The notes under the pieces: model-generated
Seen by the model: the letters and a program-made list of their open reading frames with translations, nothing else
Database searches by the model: none
What the model was told of the DNA's origin: nothing
Source of the DNA: Parvibaculum sp.
GTDB taxonomy: Bacteria; Pseudomonadota; Alphaproteobacteria; Parvibaculales; Parvibaculaceae
NCBI GenBank assembly: GCA_017642695.1
Contig: JAEPQD010000002.1
Location: 248,001-312,000, forward strand
Reading direction: 5' to 3'
Length of the DNA: 64,000 nucleotides
Part shown: one piece after another, positions 52,963-63,739 of the stretch
How the letters are laid out: every line of letters begins with the position of its first letter
How positions within the stretch are numbered: the first letter of the stretch is position 1
Program-made: the position numbers and the translations under genes

Positions 52963-53739
52963 TCAATAGCCGTCGAACAGGATATCGACGCGATCTTCGG
53001 CGGCATCGTCCCCACTGATGTTTCCCATGCCACTCGCCCGGATGCGGCCGGAGCCGATGCCGTGTTCGAGCAATGCCTGCTGCACGGCATGTGCACGCCG
53101 CAAGGCGAGGTCGCTTGCCTGCGCGTCGTCTCCGGACGAGCGATCGGCGAATCCACGGATTTCGACGTTGCCTGTACGCTGTGAGAAATTCTGCGCGAAA
53201 CCTGCGATACGGTTCCTCGCGCCGCCATTGAGTGTTGCCTCGCCGGGTTCGAAATAGATGCGCGCCAGCGTGCCCCTACCGAGCGTGTCGGGTAGATCGT
53301 TGCGATAGACGTCATAAGGCCGATACTCGCCGGGATCCTCCGTTCGCGCCGTTCCCGACGGGAAAGGCTGCTGAGCGCCCGCGGACTGCCTTTGCTCGGG
53401 ACCACTGAGAATGCCCACCGGCTGCGAGATGTCGCGGCCAAGATTGCCAGGCGTTGTGGCGATCGGGTTTTCAGTCACGGAACGGGTGGCGCCGGTCACG
53501 GTGTTTCCAACTGTCCCGGTTGTTTTTCGTATGGCGTCGCCTGCACCGGATACAGTTCCGCCGACGGTACCGGTTACCTCTTCGAGCGTGTTGCCGACGG
53601 GGGATAGAGGGTCCGCATGCGCCGCAGCCGTCAAGAACAGCGCGGCCGCGAGAACGAGATTTCCCATGACCTTCGGCAGCAAGGCGACAGACCGGTTTTC
53701 TGCAGGGCTGTTCATGTTTTTCGGATCGTCGTTGGCCAT
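52963..53739 (-). CDS. OmpA-like periplasmic protein 2
   Basis: 258 residues. A signal segment lies at about 25-43 (GNLVLAAALFLTAAAHA); starting at 53667 (MGNL) would give a canonical signal peptide, so the true start may be shorter. A Gly/Thr-rich repeat (ETVGGTVSGAG-like, about 50-85) precedes an OmpA-like domain (ARIYFEPGEATLNGGARNRI, EIRGFADRSSGDD, LRRAHAVQQALLEHGI). It is a paralogue of the 52391 protein. Confidence 0.72.
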   Translation of the reverse strand: MANDDPKNMNSPAENRSVALLPKVMGNLVLAAALFLTAAAHADPLSPVGNTLEEVTGTVGGTVSGAGDAIRKTTGTVGNTVTGATRSVTENPIATTPGNLGRDISQPVGILSGPEQRQSAGAQQPFPSGTARTEDPGEYRPYDVYRNDLPDTLGRGTLARIYFEPGEATLNGGARNRIAGFAQNFSQRTGNVEIRGFADRSSGDDAQASDLALRRAHAVQQALLEHGIGSGRIRASGMGNISGDDAAEDRVDILFDGY

Positions 53740-53820
53740 GCGCCAATCCTATCACCCGAACGTGCAGGAGGGAGCATTGCCGGGCACGGCGTGTGCGCGA
53801 GATTCAACGAGATTGGCCGA

Positions 53821-54624
53821 TCAACTCGGTTTATGGGCTTTTTTCAGGAGATCGCCGAGCTTGCGGGAGAGCATGTCGTTGCCCGCCACGATGCCGCCGC
53901 TTTCGATCATGTCGTCGCGGCCGGTGAGGCCGGAGACAAATCCGCCCGCCTCGCGCACAAGAACGATGCCGGCGGCTATGTCCCATGCGGAAAGATTCGT
54001 TTCCCAGTATGCGTCGAAGCGTCCCGCCGCGACATAGGCGAGATCGAGCGCCGCGGAACCCATGCGCCGCACGCCCGCCACTTCATTCATTACAGCGCCG
54101 AGTTCCGTCATGAATCCCTGATGATCGGGCCTGCCGATATGGGGAATGCCTGTTGCAACCACGGCTTGCGGCAGCTCGCGCCGCGCCGAGACGCGAATAC
54201 GCCGGTCGTTCAGGAAAGCGCCCTGACCCTTTTCCCCAATGAACATCTCATCCGAAATCGGGTTGTAGACGAGCCCCGCAACAAGCTGTCCTTCCCGCTC
54301 GAGTGCGATCGAGATCGAGAACATCGGTATGCCGTGCAGGAAGTTCGTCGTGCCGTCGAGCGGGTCGACGATCCAGCGATGGGATTTGTCGGCACCTTCA
54401 ATGACGCCAGCTTCCTCCATGAGAAAACCATAGCCTGGACGGGCTTTCGACAGTTCCTCGAAAATCGTTTTCTCCGCCTTTCTGTCGGCGGCGGTGACGA
54501 AATTTGCGGGTCCCTTCAGCGATACCTGCAGATTTTCAACTTCACCGAAATCGCGTTGCAGGCCGCGTGCCGCCTTGCGGGCGGCGGCGACCATAACGCT
54601 CATGGACGGTGTGTGGCGGGACAT
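53821..54624 (-). CDS. suhB: Inositol monophosphatase family protein
   Basis: 267 residues. The metal and substrate sites are present: MEEAG near 69, DPLDGTTNFLHGIP near 87-100 and WDIAAGIVLVREAGG near 218. It dephosphorylates myo-inositol phosphate or a related sugar phosphate, and the E. coli relative SuhB also works with RNA polymerase antitermination. It lies 17 bp downstream of efp on the minus strand and ends the efp-suhB pair. Confidence 0.88.
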   Translation of the reverse strand: MSRHTPSMSVMVAAARKAARGLQRDFGEVENLQVSLKGPANFVTAADRKAEKTIFEELSKARPGYGFLMEEAGVIEGADKSHRWIVDPLDGTTNFLHGIPMFSISIALEREGQLVAGLVYNPISDEMFIGEKGQGAFLNDRRIRVSARRELPQAVVATGIPHIGRPDHQGFMTELGAVMNEVAGVRRMGSAALDLAYVAAGRFDAYWETNLSAWDIAAGIVLVREAGGFVSGLTGRDDMIESGGIVAGNDMLSRKLGDLLKKAHKPS

Positions 54625-54641
54625 TGGGCTCTTTATCCGCG

Positions 54642-55205
54642 TCAGTCGGCGCGGCGCAGATAGGTGACTTCGTTCGTGTCGACGACGATCTTTTCCCCGG
54701 TCGTAATGAAGGGCGGTACCATCACGCGTACGCCGTTCTCGAGGAGCGCGGGCTTGTAAGAGCTCGCCGCCGTCTGGCCCTTCACGGTCGGTTCCGTTTC
54801 GGTGATCTGGAGTGTTACCTGATCGGGAAGAGAAATGCCGAGGGGTTTGCCCTCGTGACTTTCGACGGTGACCTTCATGCCATCCTGCAGGAAGGCGGCG
54901 CGATCGCCCACCCAGTCCCTGGCAAGTTCGATCTGTTCGTAGGTCTCGTTGTCCATGAAGGTCAGCATCCCGTCATTCTCGTAGAGATACTGGTAGTCCT
55001 TCTGTTCGAGGCGCACACGCTCCACGGTCTCGGCGGAACGGAACCGCTCGTTGAGCTTGCGGTTATCGACGAGGTTCTTCAGTTCCACCTGGGCAAAGGC
55101 ACCGCCCTTGCCGGGCTTCACGTGCTGCACCTTCACCGCGGCCCAGAGGCCGCCTTCATGCTCGATGACGTTGCCGGGGCGGATTTCGTTGCCGTTGATC
55201 TTCAT
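54642..55205 (-). CDS. efp: Translation elongation factor P
   Basis: 187 residues, normal length. It has the KOW-type N-terminal domain with the loop [12 protein letters not shown] and the conserved lysine K33 at its tip, two OB domains and the final [17 protein letters not shown]. It relieves stalling at polyproline stretches. The partner EpmA/B genes are not in the window. Confidence 0.96.
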   Translation of the reverse strand: MKINGNEIRPGNVIEHEGGLWAAVKVQHVKPGKGGAFAQVELKNLVDNRKLNERFRSAETVERVRLEQKDYQYLYENDGMLTFMDNETYEQIELARDWVGDRAAFLQDGMKVTVESHEGKPLGISLPDQVTLQITETEPTVKGQTAASSYKPALLENGVRVMVPPFITTGEKIVVDTNEVTYLRRAD

Positions 55206-55341
55206 GGGACGCTCAAGTTCTTAAAAAATGGGGTCGGGCGGTCGTCGGGCGCAAGGGCCGGAACCGGCGCTCTGATAACATCATGCGGCGTTCATGCACA
55301 GGGTATTTCGAGCCCCGGGTCTGGCCTAGGGCTCGGGCCAA

Positions 55342-56412
55342 TCAGTTGTCCTGGGAGGCCGGAGAGTTGGCCGCTTCCCATTTTTCGAGTTCGCTGACCA
55401 CCTTGGACCGGATTTCCGGCGTGATTTCCGGCTCCATCGCGTTTTTCAGCGTGTCGTCCTCAATGCCGCCGCGCTCGGCAAGAGTCAGCCAGAGCAGCGC
55501 TGCCGCCACGTCACGGGTAACGCCCTGGCCTAGAAAGTAGAGGCGGGCGAGGCGATCCTGAGCCATCGGATCCCCTCGAACGGCTGCCTCGGTGAACCAC
55601 TTCGCGGCCATCGTGTCGTTCTTGTCCACACCGTCGCCCCCGAGGTAGGCGAAGCCGAGCGCGGTTTGCGCTCCTGGTACACCCCTTTCGGCCGCGTCCT
55701 TGAAGCGCCTTGCGGCGGCTGTCGCATCTTTCCCGACACCGACACCGTCCTGAAGCATGAGACCGAGCTGGTAGCTTGCCTGAGGCTGGCCGTTATCCGC
55801 CGCCATGGCGAAATAGCGGGCCGCCTCGCCATAGTCCCGCGGTTTGCCTTTGCCGGTGGCATAAAAAGTTCCGAGATAGTACTGAGCGTTCGAGCTGCCC
55901 TTTCCGGCTGCCTTTTCGAACCATTCAGCCGCCTGAGCCAGATCCTTCTGTCCGCCGCGGCCCGAGGTGAACATCATCCCGAGTTCCGTCTGAGCGGAAA
56001 GATGGCCTTGGCGGGCCGCCGCTTCAAACTGCCGTCGTGCAGCTTCGGGAGAGGACCCGTCCACGCGGCCATATTCGAGCAGCATGCCGAGTGCATATTG
56101 TGCGCTGGCGTCACCCTGGGCGGCGGCCTTGCCAAACCATCGCGCCGCTTCGTTCGGATCGGGTTTTACGCCCTCGCCATTATTGTAGATCGAGCCGAGC
56201 ATGAGCTGGGCTGACACGTTGCCGTTTTCGGCGAGCGGTGTTGCAACGAGCAAGGCGTCGCTGAAGCGGCCCTGACCATAGGCTTCCAGCGCGGGAGCCA
56301 TCGGGTTGCCGTCGCTTTCGCTGGCCGGTTGTCCGCCTTGAGCCTTGGCGGGGTCCGCTGGAGCGAGCATCGCGGCGGCGAGGAATGCTATCGCCAGAAA
56401 CAAACATCTCAT
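55342..56412 (-). CDS. Sel1-repeat periplasmic protein
   Basis: 356 residues. A signal peptide (about 1-25) precedes seven or more Sel1 repeats ([32 protein letters not shown]-like units, each about 36 residues) that form a solenoid for protein contacts. No enzymatic motif. Sel1 proteins often act as adaptors in envelope signalling. Its ATG overlaps the thiE stop, so it is the last gene coupled to thiE. Confidence 0.82.
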   Translation of the reverse strand: MRCLFLAIAFLAAAMLAPADPAKAQGGQPASESDGNPMAPALEAYGQGRFSDALLVATPLAENGNVSAQLMLGSIYNNGEGVKPDPNEAARWFGKAAAQGDASAQYALGMLLEYGRVDGSSPEAARRQFEAAARQGHLSAQTELGMMFTSGRGGQKDLAQAAEWFEKAAGKGSSNAQYYLGTFYATGKGKPRDYGEAARYFAMAADNGQPQASYQLGLMLQDGVGVGKDATAAARRFKDAAERGVPGAQTALGFAYLGGDGVDKNDTMAAKWFTEAAVRGDPMAQDRLARLYFLGQGVTRDVAAALLWLTLAERGGIEDDTLKNAMEPEITPEIRSKVVSELEKWEAANSPASQDN

Positions 56413-57068
56413 CGGGCCGTGCCTTCCTCGATCATGATCCTGTTTATTGCGCGAACGGCTTCAGCGGGTCCGCGCGGATGGGCCCATACTCCCGAGGAGA
56501 CGGCGAGGAAATCGGCTCCGGCGCGGACGAGCGGCGCAGCATTGTCAGCGGTAATGCCCCCGATCGCAACGCAAGGTAGTTCGAACAGTTCCGACCACCA
56601 GGAGAGGAGTTCCAGACTGGCGCTACTTATAGGAGTTTTTGTGTCGGTTTTATAAAAGGCGCCGAAGGCAACGTAGTCGGCGCCCGCTTCACCTGCTTCC
56701 ATAGCGAGGTGGCGCGAGTCATGGCAGGTGACGCCGACGATCCGGTCCGGGCCGACGAGCTTCCGCGCCTCGTCGTAACTCATGTCTGTTTGACCGACAT
56801 GAACACCGTCCGCACCCAGTTCCGCCGCGAGATCCGGACGGTCGTTGACGAGGAATGCCACGTCCCGAGCCTGCGCGAGCGGCATCAGGATCTCGGCAGC
56901 GCGACGGATGGTATCGGCTTCCGGCAGCGCCTCGTTCTCCCCTTTCAACCTGAGTTGCAGACAGGCGACATCGCCCGCGTCCAATGCGGTCTTCAGTGTA
57001 TCGGCGAACGCGCGCGGTTCGAAGCGTGGCGGGGTGATGAGATAAAGGCGGCAGGATTGCTCTGGCAT
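56409..57068 (-). CDS. thiE: Thiamine-phosphate synthase
   Basis: 219 residues, a TIM-barrel enzyme joining the pyrimidine and thiazole parts of thiamine. Marks are [29 protein letters not shown] and [16 protein letters not shown], with [10 protein letters not shown] at the phosphate site. A terminator lies between the fba stop and this start, so thiE is probably expressed separately from the carbon-metabolism block. No TPP riboswitch is seen upstream. The distance to fba is 83 bp. Confidence 0.9.
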   Translation of the reverse strand: MPEQSCRLYLITPPRFEPRAFADTLKTALDAGDVACLQLRLKGENEALPEADTIRRAAEILMPLAQARDVAFLVNDRPDLAAELGADGVHVGQTDMSYDEARKLVGPDRIVGVTCHDSRHLAMEAGEAGADYVAFGAFYKTDTKTPISSASLELLSWWSELFELPCVAIGGITADNAAPLVRAGADFLAVSSGVWAHPRGPAEAVRAINRIMIEEGTAR

Positions 57069-57101
57069 GGCGCTGTTTTAGCTTGTGAGTTCCCAAACGC
57101 A

Positions 57102-57132
57102 AAACGCCCCGCTCAAGCAGAACGGGGCGTTT
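57102..57132 (-). terminator. Terminator of fba
   Basis: AAACGCCCCG (57102-57111) and CGGGGCGTTT (57123-57132) pair around an 11-base loop; TTTTGCGTTT follows on the minus strand. It ends the tkt-gap-pgk-fba block. Confidence 0.8.
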
Positions 57133-57151
57133 CGATTTAAACTGCTGTCCT

Positions 57152-58171
57152 TCAGGCAGCTTTTTCAAGCTTGCTCTCCCAGTCACCGAGCGCGGCGAGG
57201 CCGTTCATCTTCGCCCGGTGGAGGAACGCCTGCTGCGCGGCGGGCACGTTTTCCGGCTTGCCGGCCCATGCCTTCTGCGGCGCGGCCTGAAGCGCGCGGC
57301 CGTAGGAGAAGGACATCTTCCAGGGGAAGCCGCCGATGGCGTTCATCGCGTTCAGATGCGCCGTCGCGTCCTCGTCGGACTGGCCGCCCGAGAGGTAGAC
57401 GATGCCCGGGACCGCGGCCGGCACGACGCGCTTGAAGCACGCGATGGTCTTTTCCGCGACTTCCTCGATGCCTGCCTGCTTCGGGCACTTCTTGCCCGAG
57501 ACGATCATGTTCGGCTTCAGGATGGTGCCTTCGAGGTTCACGTTGTGAAGCGCGAGGCGGTTGAAGACGGCGCGAAGCGTCGCTTCCGTCACCTCGAAGC
57601 AGCGGTCGGCGGTGTGGTCGCCGTCCATCAGCACTTCGGGTTCCACGATCGGAACGATCTTCGCTTCCTGGCAGAGCGCGGCGTAGCGGGCGAGCGCCTC
57701 GGCATTCGCCTCGATGCAGGCTGTCGTCGGGATGCCACTCGCGATGTCGATCACGGCGCGCCACTTCGCGAAGCGGGCGCCGAGATCGTAATACTCCGCG
57801 AGGCGCTCACGCAGCCCGTCGAGGCCTTCCGTGATGGTCTCGCCCGGGAAGCCCGGCATCGGTTTCGCACCGGCGTCGACCTTGATGCCCGGAATGGAAC
57901 CCGCCTTCTTGATGAGATCGACGAGCGGCGTTCCGTCCTTCGCCTTCTGGCGGATCGTCTCGTCGTAGAGGATCACACCGGAGATGTGGTTCTTCATCGC
58001 CTCTTCGGTGCGGAACAGCATCTCGCGATAGTCGCGGCGGTTCTCTTCGGTGGATTCCACTTTGATGGCGTCGAAGCGCTTCTTGATCGTGCCGGAGCTT
58101 TCGTCGGCCGCCAGAATGCCCTTGCCCGGCGCCACCATGGCCTGCGCAATCGATTCAAGCGTTTCAGTCAT
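57152..58171 (-). CDS. fba: Class I fructose-bisphosphate aldolase
   Basis: 339 residues. The Schiff-base lysine is in GTILKPNM, with GILAADESSGTIKKRF at the N-terminus and the glycine-rich phosphate site VYLSGGQSDEDATAHLNAMN. This is the class I, metal-free aldolase of the FbaB/ALDO type, less common in bacteria than class II. No class II gene is in the window. It cleaves fructose-1,6-bisphosphate and follows pgk by 41 bp. Confidence 0.92.
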   Translation of the reverse strand: MTETLESIAQAMVAPGKGILAADESSGTIKKRFDAIKVESTEENRRDYREMLFRTEEAMKNHISGVILYDETIRQKAKDGTPLVDLIKKAGSIPGIKVDAGAKPMPGFPGETITEGLDGLRERLAEYYDLGARFAKWRAVIDIASGIPTTACIEANAEALARYAALCQEAKIVPIVEPEVLMDGDHTADRCFEVTEATLRAVFNRLALHNVNLEGTILKPNMIVSGKKCPKQAGIEEVAEKTIACFKRVVPAAVPGIVYLSGGQSDEDATAHLNAMNAIGGFPWKMSFSYGRALQAAPQKAWAGKPENVPAAQQAFLHRAKMNGLAALGDWESKLEKAA

Positions 58172-58212
58172 TTCTCTTTCCCTCTCGGTCCCAGGCCGGG
58201 CGTCCGCTTCGG

Positions 58213-59421
58213 CTAACTGCGGCTCAACGCCGCCACGCCCGGCAATTCAACACCTTCCATCCATTCGAGGAAGGCCCCGCCCGCGGCGGATACGTAAGTA
58301 AAGTCGTCGGCCGCACCGGCTTCGTTCAAGGCGGCCACCGTGTCGCCACCGCCAGCAACGGAAACGAGTTCGCCCTGCTTCGAGCGCATGGCGACGATGC
58401 GGGCCGCTTCCGTCGTGCCCCGGTCGAAGGGCGGAATCTCGAACGCGCCAAGCGGTCCGTTCCAGACGACGGTATTGGCTGTCTCGAACCTGCCCGCGAG
58501 ATGTGCCAGCGTGTCGGCGCCGACGTCGAGGATCATCTTGTCTTCGGGAACGGCATCGGCGCTGACTGTTTCGGTCGCAACGCCCGCCTTCAGTTCATCC
58601 GCGATGACGACATCTACCGGCAGGACGATATCGCATTTTGCCGCGCGGGCATTGGCCATAATGTGGCGTGCAGTATCGAAAAGATCCGGCTCGCACAGCG
58701 ATTTCCCGACCTTGTTACCCTGAGCGGCGAGGAAAGTATTGGCCATGCCGCCGCCGATGACCAGTGCATCGACCTTCTTCACCAGATTGCCGAGAAGAGC
58801 GATCTTGGTCGACACCTTGGCGCCGCCCACGATAGCGACAACGGGGCGCTTCGGGTTCCCGAGCGCCGCATCAAGGGCATTGAGTTCCGCTTCCATCGCC
58901 CGGCCGGCATAGGAGGGTAGGAAATGGGTGATACCTTCAGTCGAGGCATGGGCGCGGTGCGCACAGGAGAACGCGTCGTTTATGTAGACGTTGCCGATGC
59001 CCGCCAGTGCCTTCGCGAAGTCGGGATCGTTGTTTTCCTCGCCCGCGTGGAAGCGCGTGTTCTCGAGCACGAGGATGGTACCGGGCTTCATTGCCTCGGC
59101 GGCTTTCGCGGCAGTGTCACCGATGCAGTCCTCCGCGAAGGACACGGGAACGCCGACATGCGCGCCGAGCGCCTCGGCGACAGGTTTCAGCGAGTATTTC
59201 GCTTCCGGAGCGCCTTTTGGGCGCCCGAAATGCGACAACACGATCACCTTCGCACCGTGCCCCGCCAGTTCCTTCAGGGTTGGCGCGACGCGCTCGATGC
59301 GCGTCGCGTCAGAAACCTTGCCGTCCTGCATGGGTACATTCAGATCTGCCCGGACGAGAATTCTCAGGCCGTCAAGGCTGACAGCGGCAAAGAGATCGTC
59401 AAGCGTCTTGTAGTCGGCCAT
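58213..59421 (-). CDS. pgk: Phosphoglycerate kinase
   Basis: 402 residues. It has [13 protein letters not shown], the hinge and [30 protein letters not shown] and the ATP-site [13 protein letters not shown]. It makes ATP from 1,3-bisphosphoglycerate. It lies between gap and fba in the expected order of a glycolysis/Calvin-type operon. Confidence 0.96.
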   Translation of the reverse strand: MADYKTLDDLFAAVSLDGLRILVRADLNVPMQDGKVSDATRIERVAPTLKELAGHGAKVIVLSHFGRPKGAPEAKYSLKPVAEALGAHVGVPVSFAEDCIGDTAAKAAEAMKPGTILVLENTRFHAGEENNDPDFAKALAGIGNVYINDAFSCAHRAHASTEGITHFLPSYAGRAMEAELNALDAALGNPKRPVVAIVGGAKVSTKIALLGNLVKKVDALVIGGGMANTFLAAQGNKVGKSLCEPDLFDTARHIMANARAAKCDIVLPVDVVIADELKAGVATETVSADAVPEDKMILDVGADTLAHLAGRFETANTVVWNGPLGAFEIPPFDRGTTEAARIVAMRSKQGELVSVAGGGDTVAALNEAGAADDFTYVSAAGGAFLEWMEGVELPGVAALSRS

Positions 59422-59439
59422 TGAGGGTGTGGACTCCGA

Positions 59440-60447
59440 TCAGAGCAGTTTGCCCATCGCGACGGCCGTGTCGCCCATTCGGTTCGAGAAGCCCCACTCA
59501 TTGTCGTACCAGGACAGCACGCGCACGAGCTTGCCCTCGATGACCTGGGTCTGCGTGAGATCGAAGGTCGAGGAGGCGGGGTTGTGATTGAAGTCGATGG
59601 AAACGTTGGGCTCGTTGGTGGTGGCGAGGATGCCCTTGAGTGGGCCCTTCGCCGCCGCGATGATCGCCGCGTTCACTTCTTCCGCCGTCACCTTCTTCTT
59701 CGCAGTGAAGACGAGGTCGATCACCGAGACGTTCGGGGTCGGCACGCGGATCGAGGTGCCGTCGAGCTTGCCCTTCAGTTCCGGCAGCACGAGACCGACG
59801 GCCTTGGCGGCGCCGGTCGAGGTCGGGATCATGGAGACACCTGCGGCGCGGGCGCGGCGCGGGTCCTTGTGGAGCGTGTCCACCGTGTTCTGGTCGCCCG
59901 TGTAGGCGTGGATCGTCGTCATGTAGCCCTGCTCGATACCGCAGGCCTTGTGCAGCACCTGTGCGACGGGCGCGAGGCAGTTCGTGGTGCAGGATGCGTT
60001 CGAGACGATCTTGTGGCTCTTCTTGAGGTCCTTGTGGTTCACGCCATAGACGACGGTGAGGTCCGAGTTCTCGCCCGGGGCGGAGATCAGGACCTTCTTG
60101 GCGCCGGCCGTGAGGTGAGCGGCGGCCTTCTCGCGCGCGGTGAAGAGGCCCGTGCATTCGAGAGCGATGTCGACGCCAAGGTCCTTCCAGGGGAGCTTCG
60201 CAGGATCGCGTTCGGCGAGTACCTTGATCGGCCCGCGGCCCAAATCCATCGATGATTTCGTCGTCTTGATCTTGCCGGGGAACGGGCCGTGCACGCTGTC
60301 GTATTTCAGCAGAAGCGCGTTCGCGTCTACCGAACCGAGATCGTTGATTGCGACGACTTCAATGTCCTTTCGGCCGGATTCCGCGATAGCACGGAGGACG
60401 AGGCGTCCGATCCGACCGAATCCGTTAATCGCAACGCGCACTGCCAT
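59440..60447 (-). CDS. gap: Glyceraldehyde-3-phosphate dehydrogenase
   Basis: 335 residues. The NAD fold starts [16 protein letters not shown], the catalytic cysteine is in [11 protein letters not shown] and the end [12 protein letters not shown] is conserved. It oxidises glyceraldehyde-3-phosphate. The stop lies 18 bp before pgk, so they are co-transcribed. Confidence 0.97.
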   Translation of the reverse strand: MAVRVAINGFGRIGRLVLRAIAESGRKDIEVVAINDLGSVDANALLLKYDSVHGPFPGKIKTTKSSMDLGRGPIKVLAERDPAKLPWKDLGVDIALECTGLFTAREKAAAHLTAGAKKVLISAPGENSDLTVVYGVNHKDLKKSHKIVSNASCTTNCLAPVAQVLHKACGIEQGYMTTIHAYTGDQNTVDTLHKDPRRARAAGVSMIPTSTGAAKAVGLVLPELKGKLDGTSIRVPTPNVSVIDLVFTAKKKVTAEEVNAAIIAAAKGPLKGILATTNEPNVSIDFNHNPASSTFDLTQTQVIEGKLVRVLSWYDNEWGFSNRMGDTAVAMGKLL

Positions 60448-60471
60448 TTCTCTTTTCTCCTGAGCCTTGGG

Positions 60472-62508
60472 TTAGGTCTTGTCCGCGAGGCGCGCCTTCG
60501 CTGCGGCCACTGCCGCCTCGGGGGTAATGTTGAAATGCTTGTAGAGTTCCGGCGCCGGCGCGGATGCACCGAAGCCTTCCATGCCGACAAAGTCACCGTC
60601 GATGCCGAGATAGCGGTCCCAGCCGTAGCGGACGCCCGCCTCTATCGCGATCTTCACCGTGTCCTCACCCAGCATCTCTCGCTGGAATTCACGCGACTGC
60701 TTGTCAAAAATATCGAGGCAGGGCATGGAGACGACACGGGTGGGCACGCCGTCCTTTTCGAGCAGTTTCTGTGCAGTGAGTGCGATTTCGACTTCGGAAC
60801 CGGTCGCAAGCAATGAGACCTTCGCTTTTGTCGAAGCCGGAGACAGCTCATAAGCGCCCCGGGCGCAGAGGTTCTTGTCCGAATTCTCTGTGCGGACCGC
60901 CGCAAGGTTCTGCCGCGAAAGCGCGAGGATTGAGGGCGTTTCCTTCGCTTCCAGTGCAAGCTGCCAGCATTCGAGCGTCTCGACGGCGTCCGCCGGGCGG
61001 AACACGTTGAGGTTAGGCATGGCGCGCAGGCTCGCAAGGTGTTCCACGGGCTGGTGTGTCGGCCCGTCTTCTCCCAGGCCGATCGAGTCATGCGTCATCA
61101 CGTAGATCACGCGCAGGCCCATCAGCGCCGAGAGGCGGATGGCCGGGCGGCAGTAGTCGGTGAAGACAAGGAACGTGCCCGAATAGGGAATGAGCCCCTT
61201 GTGAAGCGCTATACCGTTCATCGCGGCCGCCATGCCGTGCTCGCGCACGCCATAGTGGATGAAGGAACCCGAGAAATCCTCAGCCGTGACGGCCTTCTGT
61301 TCCTTCGAGCGCGTATTGTTCGAGCCCGTCAGGTCCGCCGAGCCACCAATCGTTTCGGGTAGCGCCGCGTTGATGACGTTGAGCGCCTCTTCCGAAGACT
61401 TGCGCGTCGCCCATTTCGGCTTTTCGGCGACGAGCTTTTCCTTGAAGGCTGCGATTGCCTTGCCGAGGTCTGCGGGCAGGTCGCCGGCGATCCGGCGTTC
61501 GAATTCGCTGCGCTCGTCAGCGGGAAGGGCGGCCACGCGCTCTTCCCAGGCCTTGCGTGTCTTGGCGTTGCGCAACCCGGCGATCCGCCATGCATCGAGC
61601 GTTTCGCTCGGCACGACAAAGGGTTCCGCTTTCCAGTGGATGGTTTCGCGAGCGAGCGCGATCTCTTCCTGACCGAGCGGGGAGCCGTGTGAGGAGGACT
61701 TACCCTGCTTGTTGGGTGAGCCGTAGCCGATGACCGTGCGGCAGGCGATGAGACTCGGCTTGTCGGATTTCTGCGCTTGCTCGATGGCGGCGGCGATCTC
61801 TTCCGGGTTGTGACCGTCGATACGGCTGGCATTCCAGCCGGCGGCCTCGAAACGCTTCAACGGATCGCCCGATTCCGAGAGAGAAAGCGCGCCGTCGATG
61901 GTGATTTCGTTGTCGTCGTAGAGGACAATGAGCTTCGAAAGCTTCAGGTGGCCCGCAAGGCTGATCGCCTCATGGCTGATGCCTTCCATCAAGTCGCCGT
62001 CGGATGCGATCACATAAGTGAAGTGATCGACTACCTCGTTGCCAAAGCGGGCAGCCATAAGACGCTCCGCGAGCGCCATGCCGACGGCCGTCGAAATACC
62101 CTGACCGAGCGGACCCGTCGTCGTTTCCACGCCTTCGGCGTGACCGTATTCGGGGTGACCGGCCGTGATCGAACCAAGCTGCCGGAAGTTCCGGATCTGT
62201 TCGATCGTCATGTCTTCATAGCCGAGTAGATAGTTCACGGCATAGAGGAGCATCGAGCCATGACCCGCCGAGAGCACAAAGCGGTCACGGTCCGGCCACT
62301 GGGGCTGGCGCGGGTCGATCTTGAGGAACTTCGTGAAAAGGACGGTGGCGATGTCGGCCGTACCCATCGGCATGCCGGGATGACCAGAGTTCGCCTTCTG
62401 CACTGCGTCCATGGCGAGGGCCCGGATCGCATTTGCCATCGTGTCGTGAGAAGCGCCTGAAGCGGTTTGGGCCTTCTCGGCGACGGCGGATTTTTCAGTT
62501 GGCGTCAT
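60472..62508 (-). CDS. tkt: Transketolase
   Basis: 678 residues. TPP-binding marks are [13 protein letters not shown], the first-domain [20 protein letters not shown], and [11 protein letters not shown]; the pyrimidine domain has [21 protein letters not shown]. It moves two-carbon units in the pentose-phosphate or Calvin pathway. It is first in the block tkt-gap-pgk-fba, a common order in this class. It diverges from the DUF4164 gene. Confidence 0.96.
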   Translation of the reverse strand: MTPTEKSAVAEKAQTASGASHDTMANAIRALAMDAVQKANSGHPGMPMGTADIATVLFTKFLKIDPRQPQWPDRDRFVLSAGHGSMLLYAVNYLLGYEDMTIEQIRNFRQLGSITAGHPEYGHAEGVETTTGPLGQGISTAVGMALAERLMAARFGNEVVDHFTYVIASDGDLMEGISHEAISLAGHLKLSKLIVLYDDNEITIDGALSLSESGDPLKRFEAAGWNASRIDGHNPEEIAAAIEQAQKSDKPSLIACRTVIGYGSPNKQGKSSSHGSPLGQEEIALARETIHWKAEPFVVPSETLDAWRIAGLRNAKTRKAWEERVAALPADERSEFERRIAGDLPADLGKAIAAFKEKLVAEKPKWATRKSSEEALNVINAALPETIGGSADLTGSNNTRSKEQKAVTAEDFSGSFIHYGVREHGMAAAMNGIALHKGLIPYSGTFLVFTDYCRPAIRLSALMGLRVIYVMTHDSIGLGEDGPTHQPVEHLASLRAMPNLNVFRPADAVETLECWQLALEAKETPSILALSRQNLAAVRTENSDKNLCARGAYELSPASTKAKVSLLATGSEVEIALTAQKLLEKDGVPTRVVSMPCLDIFDKQSREFQREMLGEDTVKIAIEAGVRYGWDRYLGIDGDFVGMEGFGASAPAPELYKHFNITPEAAVAAAKARLADKT

Positions 62509-62833
62509 GTGTCACTCTTTAGCCCAGGCGGGCGCTGAGCGGGCAGGAGATCGCGGGGTCTTCCGCGCCGGGGCAAAACCCGCGCTATGGCTCAAATCGG
62601 GCCCTCCCGAGAGCGGCGCCACAATGACCACGGGACCCCCGGGAGTCAATGCCGGAATGGGCGTCCTCATGCCGATTCCGCGCATCTCCAATTGCCGATT
62701 TGCAGGGCGGCGGGAAGGGCGTCGGCGCTGGCGCACGGGCAGCGGCGTTGACCTTATTTCCCGCTGCCGCCTATCTTGGCAAACAAGTGCCGCCGGCCGG
62801 GATTGGCCGGGATAGACAAGCCCCGGAAAAAGA
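62509..62833. other. Divergent promoter region between tkt and DUF4164-zapA
   Basis: About 325 bp without a supported gene. TTGACC (62748-62753) and TATCTT (62772-62777), 18 bp apart, form a good sigma-70 promoter for the DUF4164-zapA operon, about 55 bp before its start. The tkt promoter should be in the left half but is not clear. Confidence 0.55.
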
Positions 62834-63100
62834 ATGAGCAAACTCGATTCGGCAATGGACCGCTTTTCAAGCGCCGTGGACAAGCTGGAAGCGACGATCA
62901 ACCGGCAGGTGTTGCGGGCGCAGGCCGCGAAGCGCCTGCAGGAGGAAGTCGAAACGCTGAAGGAAGATCGGGCGGAACTGGCAGAAGAGCTCGATCAAAT
63001 CAAATCCGAGGCGCGGCGGCTCAACGAACTCAATGAGCGTGCCTCGGAGACGCTCGCCGATGCCATCGAGGGCATCAGGGAAGTGCTTGCAGAGGGCTGA
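62834..63100 (+). CDS. DUF4164 coiled-coil protein
   Basis: 88 residues, predicted all helical (about 5-85) with heptad Leu, Glu and Lys positions: SAVDKLEATINRQVLRAQ, LQEEVETLKEDRAELAEELDQI. It is the small protein that usually precedes zapA in alphaproteobacteria. It probably acts with ZapA in division, which is inference from the pairing. Stop to zapA start is 26 bp. Confidence 0.82.
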   Translation: MSKLDSAMDRFSSAVDKLEATINRQVLRAQAAKRLQEEVETLKEDRAELAEELDQIKSEARRLNELNERASETLADAIEGIREVLAEG

Positions 63101-63126
63101 GAACGTTCCGGTCCGGAAGGAAAACG

Positions 63127-63486
63127 ATGGGACAGGTCAAGGTATCGATCAACGACCGCTCCTACACCGTTGCTTGTGGCGATGGTGAGGAAGATCATGT
63201 GCGGGAACTCGCCAGCTATATCAACAAGCAGGTCATGGGGCTCGCGCAGGAAGTTGGGCAGGTCGGCGATGCCCGTCTATTGCTGATGGCGGGCCTTATG
63301 GTGGCGGATGAGCTTTCCGACGCTCTGCAGAAGACGAAGATGCTGGAGCAGGAAATCGACAATCTCAGCGGTTCCCGGGCCTCTGCCGTCGAAAGGACGC
63401 GCGAGGCGGAGGATTCCGTGGCCGATGTCCTGGACGATGCCGCCCGCCGTATCGAGGAACTTGCCCGGCGGATCGAGGCTGCGTGA
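63127..63486 (+). CDS. zapA: Cell-division protein ZapA
   Basis: 119 residues. The N-terminal part QVKVSINDRSYTVACGDGEEDHVRELASYINKQV is the ZapA globular domain that binds FtsZ and bundles its filaments at the division ring; the C-terminal coiled coil (about 60-118) makes the dimer. GGAAGGAAAACG lies before the ATG. It is followed by 6S RNA and the 5-formyltetrahydrofolate cyclo-ligase gene, as in many proteobacteria. Confidence 0.93.
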   Translation: MGQVKVSINDRSYTVACGDGEEDHVRELASYINKQVMGLAQEVGQVGDARLLLMAGLMVADELSDALQKTKMLEQEIDNLSGSRASAVERTREAEDSVADVLDDAARRIEELARRIEAA

Positions 63487-63556
63487 GCGCCGATTGCAAG
63501 CTTTCACCCGCCCAGGCCTTGACCGGAGCGGCTGCAGGGGCAGATAGAATAGGGTC

Positions 63557-63705
63557 GGGTACTGCCCGGCACGTTAGGAACACATACTCTCGGGGCCTTA
63601 CGCTCCTCAAGGGAGCTGTCCCTGAGGGAGACCGTGGTCTCCTTCAAACGGCGCCCACCTACGTTAGTAGGTCTCCGAGGAACGACGTTCCGACGGCCGT
63701 GGCGG
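63557..63705 (+). ncRNA. ssrS: 6S RNA
   Basis: A closing stem pairs CCCGGCACGTTAGGAAC (from about 63565) with GTTCCGACGGCCGTGG (from about 63688), around a large bubble holding CGGGGCCTTACGCTCC and AGGGAGCTGTCC, then a GGAGACC/GGTCTCC terminal hairpin (63628-63643). This fits the alphaproteobacterial 6S plan, which mimics an open promoter and holds the sigma-70 polymerase. The place between zapA and the cyclo-ligase gene is the classic one. A -10 TAGAAT lies at 63545-63550. The ends are estimated. Confidence 0.85.
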
Positions 63706-63739
63706 TCCCACGCCTTCATGCAGACGTACACAGCGTGTC

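Noticed and set aside
50365-53739. Zorya-like anti-phage system
   Set aside because: MotA/MotB-like genes fit ZorAB, but no ZorC, ZorD helicase or ZorE-like gene is adjacent; the OmpA-like partners and efp/suhB context point to an envelope role.
57069-57151. TPP riboswitch for thiE
   Set aside because: The short gap holds only the fba terminator; no CUGAGA-type core was found.
62507-62815. 102-codon frame upstream of DUF4164
   Set aside because: Overlaps the tkt start and a promoter; composition is Arg/Gly-rich with no ribosome binding site or family marks.
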